Positions 25,201-36,525 of a stretch of DNA of 64,000 bases are shown here, in pieces. Source of the DNA: Citrus sinensis. Lineage: Eukaryota; Streptophyta; Magnoliopsida; Sapindales; Rutaceae. Below the pieces are notes generated by a model. The model searched no databases. It was not told where the DNA came from and saw only the letters and a list, made by a program, of their open reading frames with translations. Made by a program: the position numbers and the translations under genes. The stretch spans positions 372,001-436,000 of the forward strand of contig NC_068563.1 of the NCBI RefSeq assembly GCF_022201045.2. The letters run 5' to 3'. The first letter of the stretch is position 1. Every line of letters starts with the position of its first letter.

Positions 25201-27546
25201 TGAATGTAGTTTTTATGGCTGAAGTTTATTGCTTGTGTCATGTAATCTACTGCAATATCCAAGTCATCATTATTGGTGTGATATATGCCAACTTATTTGT
25301 TGTGATATTAGTTGTTGGTCTACGCATATATTCTTTGATTTTGTTATAGGTCTGATGCTGACTGGAATTTGTCAGGATGTTGAATAATTGCATAGATCTA
25401 GAAAACCCATGATCATATTATTATGTGTGGAGGGTGGAAATGTTGGTTATAATGCAAAATGTGTTGCACATTTTTGGCTGCAGATTACTGATGCTGTTGT
25501 TGCAGCTTATATTTTGAATGCGACTCTCGTTGTTCCTAAGCTGGATCAGAAATCATATTGGAAGGATAGCAGGTCTGCTGTCATATTCATGGTTAAATCA
25601 CCTTTATCATGATGATTCCTAAGATGCAGGATTGCAAATTCTGAATTAATGATACGCAATGTGATGTCTGGTGCAGTGATTTTGAGGAAATTTTCGATGT
25701 CGATTGGTTCATATCATCTCTCTCAAGAGATATTGAAATCATCAAACAGCTTCCTAAAAAGAAAGGGAAAGTTTTGAATCCACATAACATGCGTGTCCCG
25801 CGGAAGTGCTCTCCAAAATTCTATGAGAGTCATGTTTTGCCTATTCTTAATAAGAAGCATGTAAGCTCATGCAACCAGTCAATCAAATTTATTGGCTTTG
25901 CTTCTAGAGAGTTCAGGTTTTAAATTATCATTTCATTTAAGTTGCTCAGTCAAATATGTGCATGCAATTTGTCAGTGCTAGAACACAAGGTAAATCATAT
26001 AAATGCTAGCAAATTAAGGGAAAAGTATATAAAGGTTGTTATTCTTGAGGATATTCGTTGCTGATTTTTCTTGAGAGCATTATTTGGCTCAAGATAAGCC
26101 TGTGATATTTTTGTTCATTCAAGAGCTGACAGTTCCTTGCCATTCTTTTGTATTGCAGGCTATTCAACTCACCAAGTTTGATTACCGACTTGCGAATAAA
26201 TTGGATACAGACTTGCAAAAGCTAAGATGTAGGGTTAACTACCATGCTTTAAAATTCACAGATCCAATTCGTCATATAGGTAAAATGTTGGTTGAGAGGA
26301 TGAGGTTGAAAACAAAGCATTTCATAGCTTTGCACTTGAGGTAAGGTTTATTTTCTTCTATATACTGTCCGTTTTCATTTTTATAATAGTCAACAAAACT
26401 GGGATTTAAAAACCAGTTAAGTTACACTTGCATTCATAAGTCTACCAATTGATCCAAGTTATGTCATGTCATGTCATAGATTTGAACCTGATATGCTTGC
26501 TTTCTCGGGATGCTATTATGGTGGAGGCGACGAAGAAAGGACAGTTTTGGGTGCACTTCGCAAGCGGTGGAAAAGTTTACATGTGAATCCACTCAATTCT
26601 CGTGAAAACGGCATGCCTTCTATTTACCGGACTCCTGGTTTGACATGTTTATTTTTTATTGCATGACTGCAGGCAAGCAACCCAGACAAGGTACGGAGGC
26701 ATGGAAGATGTCCACTCACTCCAGAGGAAGTTGGTCTTATGCTGAGAGCACTGGGATTTGGAAGTGATGTTCACTTGTACATTGCGTCGGGTGAAGTGTA
26801 TGGAGGTAGAGAGACGCTGGCACCGCTGAAAGCACTCTTTCCAAATTTGCATTCAAAAGAGACATTAGCCAGCAAGTATGAGTTGGAACCATTTTCATCA
26901 TTTTCTGCCCGCATGGCTGCACTCGACTTCATTGTTTGCGATGAAAGTGATGTTTTTGTCACCAACAACAATGGTAACATGGCTAGAATTTTAGCTGGAC
27001 GAAGGTATGCTCTATAATTTTGTTGTTTCTTTCATGTTATGCCTTTTCAAGATTGTGGTTCAGTCTCTTGTTTTCCACGAACAGTTGGTGACTGGTTGTC
27101 CTTTTGTTGTAATTGTTTCTAGATCTATTCTAGTTGTTTCTAGTTTTGTTTAAACTTATTTTGTCTACTGCAGGAGATACTTTGGGCATAAACCAACAAT
27201 CCGTCCAAACGCAAAAAAACTATATAAATTGTTCGTGGACAGAAATAACATGACATGGGAAGAATTTGCCTCGAAGGTTCGAACCAATCAGATTGGTTTC
27301 ATGGGAGAACCAAATGAGGTAAAACCAGGCAGGGGCGAGTTTCACGAAAACCCAGCAGCCTGCATATGTGAGGATTCCGAAGCAAAGGCAAGGGAACTTC
27401 TGACTCCCCAAAATCAAACTCTAGGCAATCATAGGAAGGTCGATACCCATGGTTCTGAGGCTGAAGACCATTTGAATGACAATGACCTTGATTGGTCAGA
27501 TATGGATTACATTGACAATGGATATACACTTCAAGCTAAAAAGTAG
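23990..27546 (+). CDS. O-fucosyltransferase family protein (GDP-fucose protein O-fucosyltransferase domain)
   Basis: Nine exons: 23990-24211, 24482-24572, 24784-24860, 25484-25572, 25677-25860, 26159-26340, 26480-26582, 26673-27004 and 27174-27546 (1653 nt, 550 aa). It is a type II membrane protein: a basic N-terminus ('RRRRQ') and a hydrophobic anchor at about 34-56, then a lumenal domain. Family landmarks are 'YLLIATSGGLNQQRTG' (GDP-fucose site region), 'ALHLRFEPDM' (HLRFE about 280-284), 'RCPLTPEEVGLMLRALGF' and 'DESDVFVTNNNGNMA'. Members are Golgi glycosyltransferases of plant DUF246/PF10250; the acceptor here is unknown. The closest Arabidopsis relative may be the RHS17-type protein next to DTX45, recalled with low certainty. 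The start is the first ATG in frame; the frame upstream of it lacks an ATG. Confidence 0.92.
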
Positions 27547-28290
27547 CATACTGAAACATCTTCGGATAACAGTTTATCACTTAAACCAGAAATGGAAGGA
27601 TACTTTTAGGACTAATTTAAGGAGATCACAATTTTCACTGACAACAATGCTCCTGCAATTGCTAACCGAATCTTCACCAAAATTTTGGGGCTCTTTGGCA
27701 TTAGCTTCTTGGACTGTAAATATATTTACAGGAAAGCATTCTGTATATGAAAATCTTGGCGGTAGAGCAGTTTCAGCATCAGAATATTGTGTCTGGCAGC
27801 AACAATCGGACCTTGAGGATCATCGCCTACCGCATATTGATATTGGCGTGTGAAACCTTACTATATGTTGAAATGTAGATAGTTGTAGTTGAAGTTATAG
27901 CTCTTAATTTCGTATTTAAATTTAAATTTTTTTCACCTGTTTATTGAATCTTGCCGTAAGGCCGGATTGGTACAGAATAAGAGAGGGAGAGAAGGTCATA
28001 TATATATATATATAGGAGGTGTCAAATGTAGCATTTTTATGCAATATGATCAAATCTTGACGCAGTTGCAATATAAAGCTATGAAGCAAGATTTTGGTTA
28101 CTCACCTTCTTTTCTTAATTTTGTGGGTTCAAAAGGGTATATATTCTTTTACCATAATTATTTGGAACAGATTTCACCGTTGGTGATGATAAGATGACTT
28201 TCGAGCGAGATTGAAATTATTAAATGACTTTGAGTTTTTTTTTTGGAAAAGAAATGACTTCAGTTTTTAAACTCATTGTTTCACCCTTGA
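27547..28290. other. 3' UTR of the O-fucosyltransferase gene and intergenic DNA
   Basis: The first roughly 350 nt probably form the 3' UTR, including T-rich and AATAAA-like stretches near 27900-27945. A short AT microsatellite lies near 28000-28012. No further gene is seen. Confidence 0.45.
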
Positions 28291-28562
28291 TTGACAAAAA
28301 AGGGGGGGAAAAAGAGAGAACTTATTTACTTATAGGAAATTGGAAATAATAAGTTGACAAAAAACAGAAAAAAAGGGGGGGAAAAGAGAAAACTTATTTG
28401 CTTAGGGGTCCTTCTATCTTACATAAGATACATTCCTCTCACATGAATAGTATGTGAGTCCCACACATGCACTATTCATGTAAGAGAGATGTATCTTACA
28501 TGCATGTAAGATAGGGTTTGCCATTTGCTTATAGGAAATTGGAAACAATAAGTTGGCAAACA
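28291..28562. repeat. Duplicated segment, second copy split by a MITE
   Basis: The segment 'TTGACAAAAAA...GGGGGGG...CTTATTT(A/G)CTTATAGGAAATTGGAAA..AATAAGTTG(A/G)CAAA' occurs first at about 28291-28360. It occurs again at about 28354-28404 plus 28532-28562, where a 118-bp hairpin element and its target duplication interrupt it. The uninterrupted first copy therefore shows what the site looked like before insertion. Confidence 0.85.
28405..28522. mobile_element. 118-bp foldback MITE with 9-bp target duplication
   Basis: Two arms, with 'CTATCTTACATAAGATACAT' on the left and 'ATGTATCTTACATGCATG' then 'TAAGATAG' on the right, fold back around a short centre, also pairing 'ATGAATAGT' with 'ACTATTCAT'. 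The 9-mer ATTTGCTTA flanks it at 28396-28404 and 28523-28531. A 9-bp duplication fits a Mutator-type non-autonomous element. It lies about 265 bp upstream of the HCF244 start codon. Confidence 0.85.
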
Positions 28563-28696
28563 AAAACGACAGGTGGCAAGCAGGGCCCCCAGCGCATGTT
28601 AGCCAATAGGCAGTGGGTAGTAGTTATCAGTTAATCATAACAAGTGGCAGAAACCGTAATCCACTCCAGAGAACGACGTGGCAAGACTGCCACCCA

Positions 28697-28756
28697 CAGT
28701 CTTCTTCTCTGTCTTCTCATTTCTCCCTCCTTCTTCTCCTCCTCTCCTCCCACACA
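28697..28756 (+). promoter_or_regulatory. Pyrimidine-rich leader/core-promoter patch upstream of HCF244
   Basis: About 60 nt of nearly pure C/T ending roughly 30 nt before the ATG. Such Y patches are common around plant transcription starts. I saw no clear TATA box nearby. Confidence 0.35.
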
Positions 28757-28786
28757 GACACATCGAGAGAGGAAAAGGCAAAGCAA

Positions 28787-31683
28787 ATGGCCTTGAGATC
28801 GCTGCCGACTCAGCTACCGACACGTGGCAACCTCCATCAGCCCCATCCCCATCACCACATGAAAGGCTCACTCTCATGGTGCCACACTTTAACTCCTCTG
28901 CCCCTCCTCTCCCCCTCCGCCAACTCCTTAGGTAACCAAAAACATAAGTGCTAACTTTCATTAATGGGATTTCAAATTTGGTACTTTCCAATTATGATTC
29001 TTTATTTTATTAATTACTGAAGGGAAAGTTTGTACACAACAAATGGTGGTGAAATGTAGTGCCGGTGGTGGTACTAGTGGTACTGTGCAGGCGGTGAATA
29101 TGAGTCCAGGGACACCGGTGAGACCCACGAGTATACTAGTTGTTGGTGCAACGGGGACACTTGGCAGGCAGATAGTCAGGCGTGCACTGGATGAAGGTTA
29201 CGACGTTAGGTGCCTTGTGAGGCCCAGACCCGCCCCTGCTGATTTTCTCCGCGATTGGGGTGCCACCGTTGTCAATGTAAATGTCACTTTGTTCTTTGTT
29301 TGCTAATTTGTTTTTGTTTCACATGAAAGGGAACTAATTTTGCTTATATGATTGTGTTGTATAGCTTAGTGGCTAGCTTTGCATTTTAACTTTAGAATTA
29401 ATAAGTGGTTCCAATGACTTTGGTCTCTCTTCTTGATCAATTGAATATACTCTAGATTGTTCCTTACATTTTCTTGGCAAAATATCTATACATAACATGA
29501 AATATTTTTTTATTATTTTTAGTTGGGTGTGCAGGATTGTGTTTAATTTACATTTGCTGAGCTTCAATAATTGAATGGTATACATATTTGAGCAGGCAGA
29601 CTTGAGCAAACCAGAGACCATACCTGCAACATTGGTTGGTGTTCATACAGTCATTGACTGTGCCACAGGCCGTCCAGAAGAGCCTATCAAAAAAGTAAGT
29701 TTTACGTTGAAGGTTTAATTAATCTCTTTGTTTCCATGTCAGTAATCAATTTCCCTGGCAAAATATTGTGCTGCTCATGTTATTACTCTATGTGCTGCTC
29801 AATCTCATGTAAGTCTACTAGTTTGAGGTATCTTTATAGCGGCACTGATAATAGTAAAATGCAACTATTGCCATCTTCACACTGACCCATTACAGGTTGT
29901 GCAGCGAAATGTATGATCTAGCATCATAAGAAATGAGTATAAAAGGAGAACATGTTGGTGTGATAACTGACTCATTTATGTATCTCTTTAGAACAGAAAC
30001 TCCTAACATTTAGAGGTCTTTCACGTAGTTAGCCCTTATAGATTTGTGTGAATTGAACTCGTGGTCATTTGTAATTGTATATTACTTTGTGGGGTTTTAT
30101 CTAATCTTTCTGTTCTGTTTAGGTAGACTGGGAAGGAAAAGTCGCTCTTATACAATGCGCCAAAGCAATGGGAATCCAGAAGTATGTATTTTATTCAATT
30201 CACAACTGTGACAAGCATCCTGAAGTCCCACTAATGGAGATCAAGTATTGCACAGAGCAGTTTCTGCAGGACTCCGGCCTACCTCACGTTATTATTCGGT
30301 TATGTGGGTTCATGCAAGTAATATCACCTAAGCCTAGCTGTTGAAATTTAGTTACTGGCTTGATTTAATGGTTTGCTTGAATATATCTAGCATGAATTTA
30401 TTAGATTTTAGTAAGTGTACTTCAAGCTACCTGAGTAACATGTATCATCATGAAATTGTACATAGACACACATTGATAATGGTTCCAGGCCAAACCTTGA
30501 TGACAATGAAGTGGTCAGTTGTTGTTGTATCCATGTGTGTGCAAAAGTTTTCTTCCAGATTCATGGTTGCTTGCTGTAATATATGCAGGGCCTTATTGGG
30601 CAATATGCAGTACCTATACTAGAAGAGAAGTCTGTCTGGGGAACGGATGCACCAACTCGAATTGCATACATGGACACTCAGGTTATATGCAGAAATTTTT
30701 TTCCTGATTAGCCTCACGAAGAAAGCTTTAGCCTAATTATTACTCTTTTGTTATATCTGAGCCTTTTTCTTTTTAATAAAATTTTCTATTAGGATATAGC
30801 GCGACTGACATTCGTAGCTTTACGCAATGAGAAAATTAATGGACGGACTCTCACCTTTTCTGGTCCTCGGGCATGGACAACACAAGAGGTAAATAAGAAC
30901 TTGTTAAATACGGCTTGAAGCCTCTCAACATTATGTGGATAGAGTGCATTTTGGACGATTCCAAATGTCAGTGCTTGTCTCTTCTGTAATTAAATTGATT
31001 TTACAACTTAATTTCAGGTTATAACATTGTGTGAGAGGCTCGCAGGTCAAGATGCAAATGTTACCATGGTCCCTGTGTCTGTCTTGAGATTTACTAGGCA
31101 GCTTACACGGTTTTTTGAGTGGACAAATGATGTTGCTGATAGACTGGCATTTTCGGAGGTAAAATTTATTGATATTATCTCTTCTACTTGTTTTAGTGCA
31201 GTGTTGGTTACATTTCTTTAACTTGCTCTTAAAGAGTCTTTAAGAGCCAATTGATTTCGTTCTACTCATGAACAACAGTAATCAGTATAAAGAGTTCAGT
31301 CTGAATTATGAATTCATTTTTTCTTCATGAACAGGAGAAAAAATGGACTGAAAATTTTAAAGAAACCCAGAATCCGAAATGGGAATTCAGATTGTATAGA
31401 AACTCAGCTGTTTTCTAGTTGAGTTACAACTTACAATAGGATTTCCATTGTCGATACCATGGAATACATAAATGAAATTGCTTATATCTTGCTCGCTAAC
31501 TTGTAGGTTCTTACAAGTGATACTGTATTCTCTGTTCCAATGTCTGAGACATTCGATCTTCTCGGTGTGGACGCTAAGGATATCATTACGCTGGAGAAAT
31601 ATTTGCAGGATTACTTCACTAACATATTGAAGAAATTGAAGGACCTCAAAGCACAATCTAAGCAAGCTGACTTTTACATCTAA
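28787..31683 (+). CDS. HCF244: HCF244, chloroplast NmrA/SDR-like PSII assembly factor
   Basis: Eight exons: 28787-28931, 29023-29276, 29596-29694, 30123-30317, 30589-30681, 30793-30888, 31018-31158 and 31507-31683 (1200 nt, 399 aa). The first ~60 residues are rich in Ser, Pro, His and Leu with few acids, as in a transit peptide. An atypical short-chain dehydrogenase (NmrA-like) fold follows with the Rossmann motif GATGTLG at 90-96 and the family blocks '[12 protein letters not shown]', '[20 protein letters not shown]' and 'RLCGFMQ'. HCF244, with OHP1 and OHP2, acts at the thylakoid in psbA translation initiation and PSII reaction-centre assembly. The C-terminus ends 'KQADFYI', close to Arabidopsis HCF244. 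All introns use GT-AG, and most fall between codons. Confidence 0.95.
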
Positions 31684-32279
31684 GAGAAGACCATTTTCAT
31701 TGTAAATGAAACTTTGTATGCATCTGAAATCCTAAAACAACGCAGTAGCTTTCTGTTAAAGTGATACAGCAAAGGCTTTTGTTTAATTATGCAAGTACCA
31801 AAGGTATCGGCTTCATCAAGGAGCATTAGTGGTAATTTTGCTCAGGTGCTTCATATCACAGTTTTGTTATTGTAAGGGATTTTATGTAATTAAATGATGC
31901 AGATAAGACTCAATAATTAATTTGTCTCATGATCAAATTAGATAGTTCTATGTAAGATGGGATACGTATTTCAAACTCAACTTTGTCTTATTATTAAACT
32001 AAACGGGTATATAAGCTTGTGAGTCTCCTTTTTATTACAGTGTATTTCAATAGCAGATTGTAATGCTTTAAAATAATTATAGAACGATGAAGCATTGAAG
32101 GAAGAGGGAATTTGTCAAAATAAAAAATAGGAAGAAAAAGAAGGCAGAGGGACTAAAAATAGTTGCAAAATCAGCAATCCAGCTTTGTGGGCTAAATGTT
32201 TTTGTAAGTGGCCCAAACTAACCCAAATTAGATTAACACGTCCAGTTCGAGGTTTATGTTTTGACTTTTCAAGTGGGTT

Positions 32280-32525
32280 TTGCTTTCGGCTTGTGCCAAT
32301 GGCATCGCCCTATCTCAATCTCATTATAGGAGGAGACTTACATCAGAAGCAAAAGATTTCAGGATTCGGATGGTGGACAAATTATTTTCATATTTTACAT
32401 ATGAGCATGTCTACCTTACAGATGGTACAAGGACTTTCATACATGAGCTCGCACACACCTTTGCTGCAAATGGGAAGTTTCTTCTCGTTGATTTCCAAAA
32501 GTTGAATGAAGGTAATATAGCCTAA
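32280..32525 (+). other. Unidentified open frame, possible exon remnant
   Basis: An 81-codon frame that reads like genuine protein (for example 'RIRMVDKLFSYFTYEHVYL' then 'DGTRTFIHELAHTFAANG') and closes at a TAG. The ATG at its start is in doubt; an AG at 32272-32273 could be an old splice acceptor. I do not recognise the family. It stands alone, so it is more likely a fragment of a lost or duplicated gene than an intact gene. Confidence 0.3.
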
Positions 32526-35500
32526 GACTCGAAGTATTCAATGGAATATAGCTGCCAATACTGTACTGTAGTTACTCTCTTATTGTAATAGTTGAAATTT
32601 GGTATATGATTATCGAAATGGCAAAGTGGGGATCAAATCTAACAAGCCCTTGGCCATTCAAACATTGGGTTTGGAGGACCTAAAGTTGATTATTGAAATA
32701 ATTACCCTCTCGCTTGTGTTTGCACCAACCCACGAGGCCATGCACTAGAAGTTTGGAAGAAAGTGAAAAATTATTATTTGCCATACTGCAGTAGAAGCAA
32801 GTAAATGGAGGGTGTGGCTTTTATGATTGATGATTTGAAAATAAGATGAAATAATTGCCTTTCCATTTTCAAGATTGGGTGAGCTGGGACCAATCTGAAC
32901 CAACCATCTCATCAATCGATGGGTCGCAAATTCACAAGCAAAACAATTTGTACTGACATATATAATGTAATTTTTGATTGGAAAGCAAGCAGCTTTCTTT
33001 TTGGATTGCTCCAATCTGCGTCAAATTTTGTAAAGTTGGGGAATGATGCGATCAGCATGTTATTGTATGGTCCAAGTGCACAGTACACGTTCTGCTGCAA
33101 CTGCCAGATTACTGTGTTTAAAAAGCAAGCTCATAAATAAAGCACACTCTCTCAAGGGCCACAAAGTTTTTCAATTTCCCCCTTAACTTAAAAAAAAATT
33201 TAATCAAATGGTACTTTTGCTTGTTTTTAAGAGATTATTACTCATGATATTTGTAATTATAGACATTAATTTTATTTATAAAAAAAGACTGATTTTATTC
33301 AAATTTTAAAAAAAAAATTTAAATTAAACTTTTATAATATATCTCTGGGAGCTCGAACTATTTTTTTTATATTTATAAGAGAGTGGCTCGAATCACTAAT
33401 CAAAGCCCTAGTGGTACTTTTACTGTTTTTACTTTTTATTTTTCGAGATGAATTATTTTCCCCTTAAAATCTGAAATTTAGATCTGGATAACTACAAGTA
33501 GCAGATTGATCATCATCATTTACGGATAATTTACATAATTTATGAACTGAAATACGTCTTAGAATGATTGATGGAACTGAAATAAAATAAAATAAAAAGC
33601 AACAATAAATAATAAATTAATTGAAAAAGCAGAGGACAAGCAATAATTATGGGGCTGGGTTGAATTTTCCTTTTTCTTTCTTGGAAGTCATATCCTTGTC
33701 TTCTTTTTGGAATTTTAGAGGTGGAATTTCATCCCAGGCTCCTATTATTGCCTGTCTTTCCTCATATTGACAGGCCCAGAAATCTCGAGAATGATTTATT
33801 TCAACTCCGAGCCAAATAGCTATGCAACAATCTTAACCAATGAGGAAAAAAAAAAGTTTTTAAAAAAATTAAATTCTTTTTTTTAATGAGAAAATGAAAT
33901 ACCGTACCAAAGGGTTAAAATAAAGTTATTAAGAATTTTTGAGTTTGGATATTCATACATTTTAAAAAAGGATTTAACTATATTAGAACAGTTCCACAAT
34001 AGCATATTATTGATAACCGTATGGTTAAAAAAGTAAATATTAAATTTGTACTTACTGTTATAATCCAACGGTATTCATCAGTGCTCTATGACGGAGCAGC
34101 TCCACCATAACCATTATCTTTAAAAAAATACATGTTTAAATTTAAATTTATGTATGTTCCGAATAAATATTTTTTTAATAATTATTAAAAAGATGTAAAA
34201 AATCTATTTGAGCATGGATTCAGTCTAAATCATAAAATTCTACCGCATGGATCACATGCGCGGTTACTGAATAGAGAGGTGATGAGTCATAGGTGCACCA
34301 ATTTAGAATGGACCACTTGGTTTGGTGCCCTAATCGCTGCCTCTACGTGGCCACAAAGTGGTTCGTCGGTTGTGTCTTTAGCTAATTGCTCATCACATGT
34401 GCCATCAACGCATTGAACATTCAAGCTTCGTTTGCCACCAAGTCTATAAAAATTAGATTGAGAAATAGGTGATGCATCTTGAAGGAAAAAAAATCTTGAA
34501 TTGATGAAAATAACTTATTTATATTTTTAACTTTTCCTGCACGTGTATTAAATAAAGTATTTAAGAAAAAGTACTTTTAATTTCATGGAAAATATCAACA
34601 CTTTATATTAATAAAATGGTTAGAACAGGATCAAGTAGGTTCTATTGGCCTAACCTCTTTTAAGTCTTCATTTGTAGGCTCGAGTAATCGAAGTGATTAC
34701 TGAAACAAACACTTTTTCTTCTCACTCACAAGTAAAATTTATTTATTATAATTTTTTGAGTTTTTTTTTCTTTTTTATTTCTTGAGTACTTAATGTGGTG
34801 GACTTTAGTAGATGAGATGCCAAAATGCCAAGACAAAGAGTCTTAAAGTCTTAGCTCGAGTAGTAATTCAATATAATACAAAAATTTGTTTAGCTAAGAG
34901 ATTTTGCATTTAATCTCCCTCCGTCATCTTTTATTTAAATTCTTAATACATCTTTTTTACAATATAAAAGAGAGATCGATATTTCTTTTTGTAGTTTTTA
35001 AATTTTATACGTGATAAGATCATTCGTTATTGATTGACATTACCTTAATATAAGTTTTATGTTTATTTACATTTTGATATTTAAGACTACAGATTATATG
35101 TATCATAGCATTGGAAGCATTTTCTTTGTTCAGATTTTTGTATGATATAAATAAGAGTATCATCAACACAAAACAATCTTCCCATGAAATGGATCTTAGC
35201 AAAATTCACAAAAGAATGGACTCAAAATTCTATCGAATATGCAACTCAAAAAAAAATTATTAAAAATAGAGAATTGTGTAAAAAGGACAACGAAATGCTC
35301 GCACAATCACATGGCATACGTTGTCTTTGACTTTCTGTTGGGTCAATTGACAACTCCAAAGTAACCAAAATAGCAACTGTCCAAATCCTCATCTGGGATA
35401 ACTTTTAACCCATTTTGTATACCTGTGGATTTTGTATATATTATTCACATGCAAATGCAAATGTACCAAACTTATTAATATAATTTAATTTTAAAAGTAC

Positions 35501-35545
35501 CCTTAAAAATAAGTTTATAAAATGCCAAAAAGTACCATCACTAAC
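32526..35545. other. Gene-poor AT-rich DNA, part 1 of the 14-kb gap
   Basis: No protein-like frame was found. Fragments near 33330-33420 and 34620-34720 have the look of old transposon debris but show no readable ends. Confidence 0.4.
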
Positions 35546-35598
35546 ATGCAATGGTCTCCTTCTCAAAAAAAAAAAAAAAAAAATGCAATGGTCTCCTT
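35546..35598. repeat. Poly(A) insertion flanked by 16-bp direct repeats
   Basis: ATGCAATGGTCTCCTT occurs at 35546-35561 and again at 35583-35598. Between them is only CTC followed by about 18 A. This looks like a retroposition event truncated to almost nothing but its tail, although replication slippage could also make it. Confidence 0.75.
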
Positions 35599-36485
35599 AA
35601 CAAGGTCTCTCGCTTCAGTAATTTTTTGTGATTTGTTTTTTTTTTTTTATTATTTATGTCGTTCATGTGGGTCCAAATGGGCATATTGAATAGTGTAATA
35701 ATTACATTTTTCGACCCATTACCCATATGCATTTTCATGTGTCCGAAGTGACGAGTGTCAAAGTAGATGCACCAACATCAAAATTTGTAAATGGGTTTTG
35801 CCTTATCATGCGTATACTCATTTTAACTTTCCCGTATTCCCATAAGAGCTTGATCATTGAAAATCTGATCATTACATACCCATCAAAAGGATTCTGCAAA
35901 GTTTCCCAATACTTTAAGCTCTGGGTATTGGTAGGCCAGTTTGGATATTCTTCATTGATCCTCTCACTTTAATTTTTGGTTACTTCAAGAGGATTTTTCA
36001 AATTGTTAAAAGTGCTTTTTAGCTAAACTCAAGCTCTTACATAAAATGCTTCTGCTAAAAACTGTTTTACAAAATCACTTCCAAATGTGTCCTATGGATG
36101 CGAATCACTCACTAAAGACCCTGAGTTGACCCCCAGTCTGCTAGCTTTTCTTATTTTAATGAATTTCATATGCAGACTGAAATAGCAGACCAAAACGAGG
36201 GGATCAAAGGACAGGATTTTAAAGAATCTACTTGTAATTTGTGGAAATTAAAATAAACAGATAAAAGTGGGAGGCAACTGAGTGGGGCACTGGGTATTGC
36301 TTTAGCTTCTTTGACTGTTGCACTGTTGCAGCTTGTGCTTGCCCAAAAAAAAAAAGAGGACCATTCACTGGGAATAAAAAAACATTAAAAATACTGAAAG
36401 AACTAACCTTAAAAGTGGCAAAACCTAACATTCTTTTCAACAAAATTTCATTTCAGTTTCAGGGCAACTGTTCACCTTGAAAGAT

Positions 36486-36525
<40 letters not shown>

